Source of the DNA: Acidobacteriota bacterium
Lineage (GTDB): Bacteria; Acidobacteriota; Thermoanaerobaculia; Multivoradales; Multivoraceae
NCBI GenBank assembly: GCA_029263415.1
Contig: JAJCXN010000055.1
Coordinates: forward strand, 275,872 to 339,871
Direction: 5' to 3'
DNA: 64,000 bases
Part shown: positions 23,780-32,674 of the stretch, one piece after another
Layout: each line of letters opens with the position of its first letter
Position numbering within the stretch: the first letter of the stretch is position 1
The notes under the pieces: generated by a model
What the model was told of the DNA's origin: nothing
Databases searched by the model: none
The model's input: the letters and a program-made list of their open reading frames with translations, nothing else
Translations under genes and position numbers: made by a program

Positions 23780-25977
23780 CGGAGATGCTGGGCAATGCGG
23801 TCGGCTGCTTGTGCGACTTCGTTGAGGGCATCCGCGTACACTGCCTCCCACTCCTCCAAGAGTTCAATGCTGTTTTGCTCCGCTGCCCAACGTAGGCCAG
23901 GGTACATCCACGGTGCATAGCCACTGGTTGGGTCAGGAGAGGCGAACAGTGAGCGATACCAAGCGCCAAAGGGAAGGCCTTCTTCGACCACAAAGAGCCG
24001 TTCGACACGGATGAGTTCAGTATTAGCAGCGGCGAAGCTTCGGCCAGCTGCGGTGGACGATTCAAGGGCTCGTCTCCTAACCTTCGCCAGTCGAGCCGAG
24101 GCGTTGAGTAGAGCGCGCAACTGGATTCTTGCGTGGCGAAACGAGGTTCCCGCGAGCCGCTCAGTCACTGCGAGATGGCGCGAGGAGTCTTCTGCAAAGG
24201 ACTCGAAGTCAAAAGGTAGGAGGTCGGCATTCGCGAGCCGCAGCGCGACCAAACCGTCTAGTTCGGTGAGTGCTGGTCCGAGCTGCCAGGTTGGGTCTGC
24301 GAACCGTGCGAACCACGTGAAGGTGTCGTAGACCGAGTGGTAGACCGGAGCTGAACCAGAAAAGCCGATCATCGCCGACGGAATACCGATGTGGGAGGCG
24401 AAACCAACGTGGTCTGAGCCGCCGCCAAGATCGCTGAACGGTTCGGCCGAGTTGCCCTCCGCTCCCACCCAGTTGCTGTGGATGGTGCCACCAGCTGGGT
24501 GCAACACGGCCTTGGCTGTTTCGCGCAACAGGCCCTTGAGCGCGGGCGCGGCCGAAACAGAGAACGTAGAACCGGTGACCGCGCCATCGGCATTGATGTA
24601 GGCCACTGCCTTAGCATCGAGCTCTGAGCGCATCTGCTCGACCCACTCGGCCGAGCCCAGGATGCCGAACTCTTCGGCGTCCCAGTGGGCGATCAGGATC
24701 GATCGCAAGGGACGTTGACCCTTGCGAACTAGTTCACCCAGGGCCTCAGCGAGCGAAAGCAACATTGCGGTGCCGCCGTTGGGGTCGAGCGCGCCGAATC
24801 CCCAGGCGTCGAAGTGCGAACCGAGAATGATCCACTCTTCAGGATACCGGCTGCCACGAACGGAGCCGACAACGTTGGCTACTCTGGTTAGCTCGCGATC
24901 TTGGTGAACGCGAACCCTGACTTGCAGGTGATCACCGCCGATGAGGCGGTAGGGCAGGGGCAGGCCCCCCTGCCAGTCGCGCGGCGCAGCGGCACCGGTC
25001 ATCTGTTCCAGGATGCGCTTTGCAGAAGCGTGGGGCAGTGGGGTGACTGGGATCTTGGGTAAGCCGACGGTGCTGGGATCCTTGCGCACCACGGTTTCGG
25101 AAGGATGGTCTTGAGGCCAGGCCGGTTCGAACGGAGTTAGCGGGTCGCCGGTCCAATCGAGGGTCAGGATGGAGCCGCGCTGCACCGTGCTGTCGTTGAG
25201 GTTCTTGCCTTCGGGATAGACCAGCCCTTGGGTGTAGCCGCCATCGGCCGGGTCGCTAAAGATCAACAGGCCTGCGGCGCCTGCCTCTTCGGCGTACTTG
25301 GCTTTGTAGCCTCGGAAATTGCCTCCGTAGCGGGCTAGCACGATCTTGCCGGTGAGATCGACTTTGAGTTTCGCCAGTCTTTGGTAGTCCTCGCGTCGAC
25401 CATAGTTGGCGTAGACCACTTCGCCGGTGACGTCGCCACTGGCGGAGTAGGCGTTCCAGCCGGGGCCGTTGGCCGGATGTTCGGTGAAGGCATCGAGGTC
25501 GAAGATGTCTTCTTGCTGATTGAGCGGTTCTCGTTTCGGGCGAACAATCTCGACGCTATTAGTAGCGGTTTCGGCGCGCGGCATGTAGATGTCGTAGGGG
25601 TAGGTCTGGACCTCGAGCCCGGCATCCGACATGGTGCGCTTGATGTATTCGGCAACGCGCTCGTTGGCTTCAGTGCCCGCAACGTGTGGCTCTTTGGTGA
25701 GAGCTAGCAGGTGCTTTTCGAAACTGCCCTTGGGAATGCTGTCGACATACGTTCGTTCGATTGCGAGTTGTTCCCTCACGCGAGCCTTAGAGAAACCGAT
25801 GGCGCTCCAATCCACTTCGACCTCAGCAAGCTCATTGGTCGGCCCCTGAGCGCTTGCTGAGTTGGCTATCGAAGCGATGCACACTAAGCCAGCCGTTACG
25901 CTGAGAGCCAGTCGCAAGATGCCGACCCAGGGTCGAGCAGGACGATGTAGAGCTGGACGATGTGGTGGGCGTTGCAT
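23776..25977 (-). CDS. secreted M28 peptidase of the glutamate carboxypeptidase II type
   Basis: 733 residues from ATG 25977; the frame is open to 26124, but this start gives a proper signal peptide (LRLALSVTAGLVCIASIANSASAQ). Order: N-terminal region with HLLALTKEPHVAGTEAN; PA domain (about 145-310; GKIVLARYGGNFRGYKAKYAEEAGAAGLLIFSD); M28 catalytic domain with ILGSHFDAWGFGALDPNGG (His, Asp), WDAEEFGILGSAEW (Glu pair) and DHVGFASHIGIPS (His); then a helical dimerisation domain. Length and layout match FolH1/GCPII (about 750 residues). It should remove C-terminal Glu/Asp residues from exported or environmental peptides. Confidence 0.92.
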   Translation of the reverse strand: MQRPPHRPALHRPARPWVGILRLALSVTAGLVCIASIANSASAQGPTNELAEVEVDWSAIGFSKARVREQLAIERTYVDSIPKGSFEKHLLALTKEPHVAGTEANERVAEYIKRTMSDAGLEVQTYPYDIYMPRAETATNSVEIVRPKREPLNQQEDIFDLDAFTEHPANGPGWNAYSASGDVTGEVVYANYGRREDYQRLAKLKVDLTGKIVLARYGGNFRGYKAKYAEEAGAAGLLIFSDPADGGYTQGLVYPEGKNLNDSTVQRGSILTLDWTGDPLTPFEPAWPQDHPSETVVRKDPSTVGLPKIPVTPLPHASAKRILEQMTGAAAPRDWQGGLPLPYRLIGGDHLQVRVRVHQDRELTRVANVVGSVRGSRYPEEWIILGSHFDAWGFGALDPNGGTAMLLSLAEALGELVRKGQRPLRSILIAHWDAEEFGILGSAEWVEQMRSELDAKAVAYINADGAVTGSTFSVSAAPALKGLLRETAKAVLHPAGGTIHSNWVGAEGNSAEPFSDLGGGSDHVGFASHIGIPSAMIGFSGSAPVYHSVYDTFTWFARFADPTWQLGPALTELDGLVALRLANADLLPFDFESFAEDSSRHLAVTERLAGTSFRHARIQLRALLNASARLAKVRRRALESSTAAGRSFAAANTELIRVERLFVVEEGLPFGAWYRSLFASPDPTSGYAPWMYPGLRWAAEQNSIELLEEWEAVYADALNEVAQAADRIAQHLR

Positions 25978-26215
25978 GCGTTCAGGAACGTTTCGAGGAG
26001 GCCAGGAACGTTGAGGGGATAGAGGTTTGCTGAGAAACCGATATGGAGGGTTAGCACCGGAGTCGCGCTGGAGTAGAACGCTGTAGGGTGGTGGTAAGAC
26101 CCATGTTATCTTCGCTTGCACCAAAGTTGTGCCGATGCTTGACCAGTGCCCTCAGCAGTCGGTCGTAGACGGGGCTCCGGCAGGCGCTTCATAACCCTCT
26201 AGGGAACTCTCCGCC

Positions 26216-27073
26216 ATGAACAAGATTCGACCAGTCCCTCGTCACCATGCAGATGGCTTAGACACCAACACCACCGACGCTTCGAGCGCGGGGCTAACGC
26301 GTCGGAAGACGCTGCTTGGCCTTGCTGTTGGCGGCGCCACAGTGGCTCTGAGTGGATCGCTGCTGGGATGCGCCACGCCGTCCGACGAGTCGGAAGCGAG
26401 TTCTTCTGAGGACGGTTCTTCGGTTGACTTCGACTTAGCGGTGGCCGCCCCCGGAGCAAGTTCGGTTTACCCGTTTGCGCTCCCCGCTTTGGGCTTTGCC
26501 CACGATGCGATTGAGGCGGTGGTTGATGCGCGTACCATGGAAATCCATCACGGCAAGCACCACCAGGGGTACACCAACAAGCTCAATGCGGCGCTGGAAG
26601 GCAACGCCGAGGTCCAAGGTAAGAGCTTGCTCACGTTGCTCAGTGGCTTGCAGGACCTGCCGGATTCAGTCCGCACTGCAGTTCGCAACAACGGCGGTGG
26701 TTACCTCAACCACTCCCTCTTCTGGCCATTGTTGGCTCCAGGAGGAGGCACTAGTCCCGAAGGCGGTTTGGCCGCCGCCATTGATGAGCAATTCGGTTCT
26801 GTTGATGGGTTTCGCGAGACCTTTGCAACGCAAGCTAAAGGGTTGTTCGGCTCCGGCTGGGCCTGGCTCAGTGCCGATTCCACCGGCGCTTTGCAGATCA
26901 CCCGATACGCCAACCAAGATACGCCGCTGTCCTCGGGGCTCAAGCCGGTGCTCGGGATCGACGTGTGGGAGCACGCCTACTACCTCAAGTACCAGAACCG
27001 CCGTGGCGACTACGTGAACAACTTTTTGGACACGGTGAACTGGTCGCAAGCTTCGGCCAACTTTGCAGCCTAG
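26216..27073 (+). CDS. exported Fe/Mn superoxide dismutase with lipobox
   Basis: 285 residues. A Tat-like signal TRRKTLLGLAVGG (28-40) leads into SGSLLGC with Cys52, a probable lipobox, and a Ser/Glu/Asp linker. The SOD core has metal ligands His111 (EIHHGKHH), His166 (NHSLFW), Asp249 and His253 (DVWEHAYY), all conserved. Fe versus Mn cannot be told. Most Fe/Mn SODs are cytoplasmic and about 200 residues; the added 80 residues imply a periplasmic or membrane-anchored enzyme. Tat export fits insertion of metal before translocation. It is divergent from the M28 peptidase gene. Confidence 0.93.
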   Translation: MNKIRPVPRHHADGLDTNTTDASSAGLTRRKTLLGLAVGGATVALSGSLLGCATPSDESEASSSEDGSSVDFDLAVAAPGASSVYPFALPALGFAHDAIEAVVDARTMEIHHGKHHQGYTNKLNAALEGNAEVQGKSLLTLLSGLQDLPDSVRTAVRNNGGGYLNHSLFWPLLAPGGGTSPEGGLAAAIDEQFGSVDGFRETFATQAKGLFGSGWAWLSADSTGALQITRYANQDTPLSSGLKPVLGIDVWEHAYYLKYQNRRGDYVNNFLDTVNWSQASANFAA

Positions 27074-27121
27074 TTTCCGGGTTGACAAGCTGCCGGTAGC
27101 TTTTGGTGTCGGGATCACGTT

Positions 27122-27808
27122 ATGGCTTTCCTGACGGCGCGGTCATTGCGCAAGGTGCTGCCTTCGGGCGGTCGCGATTTGGTCATTCTGGACGACGTGA
27201 ATCTCGATATCGAGCGCGGTGAGTTCGTGGCGGTCGTGGGCCCATCGGGCAGTGGTAAGTCGACGTTGCTTGGGCTACTGGCGGGTCTCGATAGGCCGAC
27301 GTCGGGCAGCGTCTCGATCGACGGCGAAGCAATGGAGGATGCCAGTGAAGATGCCTTGGCACTCCTGCGACGCAACAACGTCGGCTTTGTCTTTCAGTCG
27401 TTTCAGCTGCTCGCCAACCTCACCGCGCGCGAGAACATCTTGCTACCCATGGAACTGCTGGGTCGCGAGGACGCTGGCGCGCGTGCCGATCAGCTACTGG
27501 AGGCGGTCGGGCTCTCCGAGCGTGGACACCACTATCCGATCCAGCTATCGGGTGGAGAACAGCAACGAGTTGCACTTGCTCGTGCGTTTGCGCCTGAACC
27601 GCAAATCTTGTTTGCCGACGAACCGACCGGCAATCTCGATGGCGCCACCGGTCAATCCGTGTTGCGATTGCTCACCGCTCTGCGCGACGACCTTGGCTCC
27701 ACCTTGATCTTGGTCACCCACGACGAGAGCGTGGCGGCGCTTGCGGGTCGTGTGTTGCGCATTGAGGACGGCTTGTTGGTGTCCGATTCAGGACAGCAGT
27801 TCGCTTGA
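27122..27808 (+). CDS. ABC transporter ATP-binding protein (LolD/YbbA type)
   Basis: 228 residues with Walker [11 protein letters not shown]-loop in [13 protein letters not shown], signature [15 protein letters not shown], Walker [14 protein letters not shown] and the H-loop [10 protein letters not shown]. Small MacB/LolD-like ATPases of this length energise FtsX-type permeases rather than importers. The stop overlaps the TTG start of the permease gene (TTGA), so the two form one unit. A TTGACA hexamer lies about 40 bp upstream but lacks a matching -10. Confidence 0.95.
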   Translation: MAFLTARSLRKVLPSGGRDLVILDDVNLDIERGEFVAVVGPSGSGKSTLLGLLAGLDRPTSGSVSIDGEAMEDASEDALALLRRNNVGFVFQSFQLLANLTARENILLPMELLGREDAGARADQLLEAVGLSERGHHYPIQLSGGEQQRVALARAFAPEPQILFADEPTGNLDGATGQSVLRLLTALRDDLGSTLILVTHDESVAALAGRVLRIEDGLLVSDSGQQFA

Positions 27809-30549
27809 CTCCTGAGCAGCCAACGCGCAAAGCGACCGCGCTAGCCGGCCTAGGCGCACGAGGCCTGCTCCGACTCTTGCTTCGGGAGTCGCGCGGCAAC
27901 CTTGGGCGGTTGGTGTTTTTTGTTCTATGTCTGTCCGTGGGCGTTGCTGCGGTGGTGGCGGTCAAGTCCCTATCAGCCAGCCTTGATCGCACGGTTCGTT
28001 CTCAAGCACGGGAGCTGATTGCAGCGGATATTTTGGTTTCGGCGCGCCGCCAACCTGAGATCGATATCGAGCAGGTGCTCGGTGAACTACAGGCCAAATA
28101 CCTAGGCCTAGAGGTCGCGCCGGTGCGCGAGATGCTGAGCGTGGTCGCTTCACAGAAGGACCTGCTCAGGGGGTCCCTAGTACCCGGATTGCCGGTCACG
28201 GGCTTGATCGCTGGGAGTCAGACCGTCGAGCTCAAAGCTGTGTCGGCGGGCTATCCGTTCTATGGATCTGTGGACGTTGATCCCCCCAGTGCAGTTGCTA
28301 GCTTGTTCAACACCGACGGTTCGAGCCAGGGCCGCGCGCCAGCGGCGGCGTTGGTGGCTCCCGAACTGCTTGAGCGCCTTGACCTCGAGGTGGGTGAGGC
28401 TTTGTTGGTAGGCGGCAGTCCGTTTGAGATTGTGGGAGTGATCCGCTCTGAACCAGACCGCTTGGGAGGGTCACTGTCGATTGGTCCGCGCGTGTTGGTC
28501 TCGGTGGAGGCCTTGGCGCGCACGCGTGCTCTTACCGACCTCGCACGAGTTTCGTACTCGGTGCAGGTGATGGTGCCAGAAACGGTCGAAGTTGATGTGG
28601 TTGCTGAAGACCTGCGAGCACGCTTCCCGGCGGCTGCGCGGATCCGAGTAGAGACCTTCCGCGACGCGAGGCCCGAGTTGCGCCAAGCGCTGGATCGGGT
28701 GAGCGCCTTTTTGAGTCTGGTGGCGTTGCTGTCGCTTCTAGTGGGTGGGGTTGGTGTTTCGCAAACCGTTCGTGCTTGGCTAGCAACGCGCTGGGACCAG
28801 ATCGCGATTCTTAAGAGCCTTGGTACGAGACCGCGCGAAGTCTTGGTGTTGTACCTCAGCCAAATAGTGCTCTTAGCCGTGTCAGGGAGTGCCGTCGGTG
28901 CCCTCGTCGGCGGTTGGTTTCAGCTTGTGGTGCCGCGCTTCGTTGGAGATGTTGTGCCGATAAAGGAACTGAGCCCGTGGCAGGCGTGGCCGATCGCTCA
29001 GGGCATGCTCTTGGGTATCGTGGTGGCGCTGGCATTCAGTGTGCCTGCGCTGGTCCAGGTCCTGCAAGTACCGGCGGCGCGGGTGCTCAGGCGCGACAGT
29101 CAGCCCCTGGCTCGCAGTCGCTGGTCGTCGCTTGGTCTAGGGTTGTTGACGGTGGCGGTGGTGTTCTTGGTCGCCAGTGTTCAAGCGGTCGGGCTACCGC
29201 TGAGTCCCTTCTTGGTGGGTGGGGCGTTCACTGGACTCTTGCTGCTGACGGTGCTGTGTTTGGTCGGTGCTTCGATGCTTTTGATTCGGATCGTGGGACT
29301 GGTAGGCAAGAGCGGTGCTCAGAGCGCTTGGAGGGTGGCGGCTAGGTACGGAGTCGCATCTGTGGCGCGGCCCGGATCGGGAACTCTTTCCGCGATCGTG
29401 GCGCTGGGTCTCGGCATCTTGGTGGTCTTGACCATGGTCTTGGTGCAGGGCGCCCTCACCGATCGGCTGCAAGCAGACCTGCCGACTGATGCGCCGTCGA
29501 TGTTCTTGATGGGGATCGAGGATGAGCAGTGGCCGCAACTCGAAGACCTCCTTGGGCGCGCGGGGCGGCCCGTTTTTGATCCGGCCACTGTGACTGGTGT
29601 GACCTCGGGTGCAGTAGCGGCCCCGGATCGCACGGATCGTACGGTCCGGTCGGTCGCGGTGCTTGCGACTCTCGTTGAGTACATCGACGGTGAGACCTTA
29701 GCGGAGCGATCAGAACGAGCGAAGGAGTCAGGGCGGGAGTGGGCGACCAGGCGTCAGCTGCGGGTGACGCCGCTCAAGGAGCTTCCGGCCAACAATGTCT
29801 TGACCCAAGGGCGATGGTTCAAAGACGACGGGGTATGGGAGGCGAGTTTGGAGCGCGAGTATGCCGAGGCGCTTGGCGTCGGCATCGGTTCAACCCTGGA
29901 TTTGCGGGTTGGTGAGCAGCGTCAGCAGTTCGTGATCACCAGCTTGCGTGATGTCCAATGGGAAAACTTCTCGATTAACTTCTGGGTAGTGATCGAACGC
30001 GGTGCCTTCGTCGATCCGCCGGTGTTTCGGCTGGCCACGGTGCGGGCGGCCCGTGAGCAAGAGCAGGCGATTCAAGACGCGACGGTGGCCGAGTTTCCGA
30101 ACGTGACTGTCATCCGGATTCGAGACGCACTGGATAGGGTGGTCGAGATCTTTGCTCGGCTCGGTTTTGGAATTCAGTTCTTGGGCGGCTTTACGGTGAT
30201 CTCAGGCTTGATCATTCTGGCGGGCGCAGTGGCAGCGACCGCGGCTCAACGAGGACGGGAAGCGGCTCTCCTCAAGGCGCTTGGAATGCAGCGCGGCCAG
30301 GTGCTGGTGGCCTTTGCAACGGAGTACGCGTTGCTCGGCCTCGTGGCTTCGACGGTGGCGGTACTCGGAGCGGTGTTGGTGTCGTGGGTGGCCGCTCGCT
30401 TCTTGATGGAAATCGAGTGGACCTTTAGACCGGTACCAGTGTTGATTGCTGTCGGACTAGGTGTTGGGCTTGCGGTCCTTGGCGGCACCGCAGCGAGCTT
30501 TGGCGCACTTAGACGTCGGCCGATCGAGGCGCTCAGATTTGAGGGCTAA
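27805..30549 (+). CDS. FtsX-like ABC permease (YbbP type)
   Basis: 914 residues, TTG start fixed by the 4-nt overlap. An N-terminal TM (LGRLVFFVLCLSVGVAAVVAVKSL) is followed by a MacB-like periplasmic domain (about 55-285). Next come an FtsX TM core (AFLSLVALLSLLVGGVGVSQTV ...), a central group of helices, a second periplasmic domain (about 560-770) and a final FtsX core (FGIQFLGGFTVISGLIILAGAVAATAAQRGREAALLKALGMQ). This duplicated FtsX arrangement is typical of YbbP-family exporters, which move lipids or lipoproteins or act on the envelope. The tesA gene often adjacent elsewhere is absent. Confidence 0.93.
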   Translation: MTPEQPTRKATALAGLGARGLLRLLLRESRGNLGRLVFFVLCLSVGVAAVVAVKSLSASLDRTVRSQARELIAADILVSARRQPEIDIEQVLGELQAKYLGLEVAPVREMLSVVASQKDLLRGSLVPGLPVTGLIAGSQTVELKAVSAGYPFYGSVDVDPPSAVASLFNTDGSSQGRAPAAALVAPELLERLDLEVGEALLVGGSPFEIVGVIRSEPDRLGGSLSIGPRVLVSVEALARTRALTDLARVSYSVQVMVPETVEVDVVAEDLRARFPAAARIRVETFRDARPELRQALDRVSAFLSLVALLSLLVGGVGVSQTVRAWLATRWDQIAILKSLGTRPREVLVLYLSQIVLLAVSGSAVGALVGGWFQLVVPRFVGDVVPIKELSPWQAWPIAQGMLLGIVVALAFSVPALVQVLQVPAARVLRRDSQPLARSRWSSLGLGLLTVAVVFLVASVQAVGLPLSPFLVGGAFTGLLLLTVLCLVGASMLLIRIVGLVGKSGAQSAWRVAARYGVASVARPGSGTLSAIVALGLGILVVLTMVLVQGALTDRLQADLPTDAPSMFLMGIEDEQWPQLEDLLGRAGRPVFDPATVTGVTSGAVAAPDRTDRTVRSVAVLATLVEYIDGETLAERSERAKESGREWATRRQLRVTPLKELPANNVLTQGRWFKDDGVWEASLEREYAEALGVGIGSTLDLRVGEQRQQFVITSLRDVQWENFSINFWVVIERGAFVDPPVFRLATVRAAREQEQAIQDATVAEFPNVTVIRIRDALDRVVEIFARLGFGIQFLGGFTVISGLIILAGAVAATAAQRGREAALLKALGMQRGQVLVAFATEYALLGLVASTVAVLGAVLVSWVAARFLMEIEWTFRPVPVLIAVGLGVGLAVLGGTAASFGALRRRPIEALRFEG

Positions 30550-30647
30550 GGTCCGAAGGCTGAGGAGCGAAGAGCGGGAGCAACGGGTGGACTATCAAAG
30601 GGGCACATGGGCAGCAGAGCACACATGCCGCTACCTCCAATCGACCA

Positions 30648-31520
30648 CTAGCCGGCCAAACTGATCCCGTCCTGGGTCTCCGGTTTGGCCAAGGCCCGGC
30701 TGGCTCTTTCGATGATCTCTAGCAACAGTCGGCCTGCCGAAAGCATCGCTGCGTTTGTGGTTTGGTCACAGGCTCGGTTTGCTTGCACGCCTATTGAGTT
30801 GATCCAGATGCTGGGCAGATCGAGTTCTACGAGTGCAGTGGCTAGTGGCGATTCGACGGCTGCGGAGTTCGAAGCGGTCCTTATTTCAGTACCGGTCGCT
30901 GTCCCGACCTCGTCTAGGAATGGTCGGAATGCGGGCTCGTTGGTGCTAATCCCGGCACCGGCTTGAGGATCGAGCGCGATCACGGCCACGGTTTGCGCAA
31001 CGATTCGAGGGCGTTGGGCCAGATAACTCGTCACCAACTGCTCGGGCTCTACGCCAGGTGCCGTTGGCAAGACTGCGAATCTGACCGTCAGTGCTGGAGG
31101 CTGGTCAGGATGGTGTCGCTGACTCCAATAGCGAGCCACGGCGGTGAGCGCGGCCGTGTTGCCCGCGTCGCTGGGCGGCGCAAGGCTGATCATCAAGAGC
31201 GTGTCGCGAGTGCTGCCCCGGACCGAGGCTGTCACATGGTAGCGCTCGGTGGGCGCTGTGCTGCGTTGGTTCGTCGCAGGCAGTGGGCTAACAGTCAGCG
31301 GGTCGACACGAATCTCCTCGAAACCGAACTTCAAGAACTCCTGCTGCAGAACTTCGGCGATGGCATCGGGTCGGCCACTGGTTTGGGTTTCGTTGAACCG
31401 CTGCCAACGAGCGCAGCTGAGGTCGCCCGGCTCGAGTTCTAGCGCCGCTGAGAGGCGCGCACGCGGAGGTTCATAGAACGGTTCTTCCGGTTCTGCCACG
31501 CAACTCACTAGGACAAACAA
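30648..31520 (-). CDS. degenerate M28-like lipoprotein
   Basis: 290 residues from TTG 31520. The fold resembles M28/aminopeptidase (EVLQQEFLKFGFEEIRVDPL, DTLLMISLAPPSDAGNTAALTAVARYW, QTVAVIALDPQAGAG, SPLATALVELDLPSIWINSIGV). However, the metal-binding His/Asp/Glu positions are missing, e.g. SLAPPSDAGNTAA where active enzymes have HxDS and GANDNASG. It is probably a non-catalytic binding protein. The start is doubtful: MFVLVSC is too short for a lipoprotein signal. The frame continues upstream without ATG, GTG or TTG to an ATT at 31586, giving IRNPHRTLRTGLVAGG then FTAASALFVLVSC, a complete signal with lipobox. Confidence 0.65.
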   Translation of the reverse strand: MFVLVSCVAEPEEPFYEPPRARLSAALELEPGDLSCARWQRFNETQTSGRPDAIAEVLQQEFLKFGFEEIRVDPLTVSPLPATNQRSTAPTERYHVTASVRGSTRDTLLMISLAPPSDAGNTAALTAVARYWSQRHHPDQPPALTVRFAVLPTAPGVEPEQLVTSYLAQRPRIVAQTVAVIALDPQAGAGISTNEPAFRPFLDEVGTATGTEIRTASNSAAVESPLATALVELDLPSIWINSIGVQANRACDQTTNAAMLSAGRLLLEIIERASRALAKPETQDGISLAG

Positions 31521-31711
31521 CGCGCTGGCGGCGGTGAAGCCGCCGGCGACGAGGCCCGTTCGGAGGGTTCTGTGGGGATTTCGAATCGATGTGTCTTTCT
31601 ACAATCAGTGAGATGGAAGCCTTTCGCCAATAGCCAACGGTCGATATGGTATCGCTTCAGTCGCGATTGATCGCGGTCGCAACCATTTTCGAACCAAGGA
31701 CGGAGAGTCTA

Positions 31712-32581
31712 ATGAAGTTCCCAATCAATAAGGTTAAGCCTTGCCCCGGCGCCCTCCGCAAAGGGTTGGCACGCCTCACCCTGATTGGCGTCGCCAGTGT
31801 GGCGATCGCTGGACCCCAGGCTGTCTTTGCTGGAACTACTACCATCAACCTCCCTGCGGCTGCGGACGCGGCCATGTTTGAACCTCGATCCGGCGATCCC
31901 GCCAACGCAGACGGTCTTGGCCCAAGACTCTTCATCGGTAGGACCGGCGGCAACGGCGGCAATACCCTGCGGCGTTCTCTGTTGCGGTTCGACGTTGCTG
32001 GCGCGATTCCGTTAGGAGCAACCATCGACATGGTCGAACTAACGGTCACCGTTTCAGGAGTCCCAATCACAGTTGCCGGGTTCACCAGCCTCTTGCATCG
32101 GGTGACTACTCCTTGGAATGAGGGACCTTCGGTTGGCAACACAAATGGTGGGGAGGGCCAGCCATCACAGGCTGGAGATACGACCTGGTTGCACAACAAC
32201 TTTGACACTGAGTTTTGGAGCACGCCCGGCGGAGACTACGCCGCGTCATCCAGCGCATCGGTGTTGATGGTCGGTTTTGGCGACTACACGTTTTCTAGTG
32301 GTGTTCGCGGCGCCGAGAGCATGGTCACAGATGTGCAAGGTTGGCTCGACGATCCGGCGAACAATTTTGGTTGGATCATTCGCGGTGGCGAGGGGTCAAG
32401 TGGTCCGAGTGCCAAGCGGCTCAGTTCTCGGGAGGCCAGCAGCGACCAGCCGGTTCTCACCGTGACCTACACGCTCGCTGCGCCTCCTCCCTTGGAGATT
32501 CCGGTTTCCAGTGGCGCGGGATTATTAGTGTTCTTCGCCGTGCTGGGTGTGTGTGGCTGGTGGACCTTGAGGCGTCATTGA
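31712..32581 (+). CDS. secreted DNRLRE-domain protein with C-terminal membrane anchor
   Basis: 289 residues from ATG 31712, which yields a standard signal peptide (LARLTLIGVASVAIAGPQAVFA) and has GGAGAG upstream. The body is a DNRLRE/CBM96-like beta-sandwich (INLPAAADAAMFE, RRSLLRFDVAGAIPLGATIDMVEL, TPWNEGPSVGN, VTDVQGWLDDPANNFGWIIRG, VLTVTYT). The C-terminus is IPVSSGAGLLVFFAVLGVCG then WWTLRRH: a hydrophobic helix with terminal basic residues, like IPTL/PEP-CTERM-type sorting tails processed by exosortase or archaeosortase-like enzymes. No such enzyme is in the window. Confidence 0.8.
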   Translation: MKFPINKVKPCPGALRKGLARLTLIGVASVAIAGPQAVFAGTTTINLPAAADAAMFEPRSGDPANADGLGPRLFIGRTGGNGGNTLRRSLLRFDVAGAIPLGATIDMVELTVTVSGVPITVAGFTSLLHRVTTPWNEGPSVGNTNGGEGQPSQAGDTTWLHNNFDTEFWSTPGGDYAASSSASVLMVGFGDYTFSSGVRGAESMVTDVQGWLDDPANNFGWIIRGGEGSSGPSAKRLSSREASSDQPVLTVTYTLAAPPPLEIPVSSGAGLLVFFAVLGVCGWWTLRRH

Positions 32582-32674
32582 CTGTTTGAGTTGTTCTCGC
32601 ACAGGAAGGTAGGATCGTGGTGGTGGGGCAGCCCTGCCGAAGCTTCTCGATAGCAACACCATGCGGAGCCTCTA

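Noticed and set aside
27082..27110. TTGACA hexamer upstream of the ABC transporter as a promoter
   Set aside because: A perfect -35, but at 17 bp the -10 position reads GGTGTC. The same place can form a weak AAGCT/AGCTT hairpin ending the SOD gene, so neither call is firm.
29194..29538. Minus-strand frame within the FtsX permease
   Set aside because: Shadow of hydrophobic coding sequence; the sense-strand permease is continuous with family motifs.
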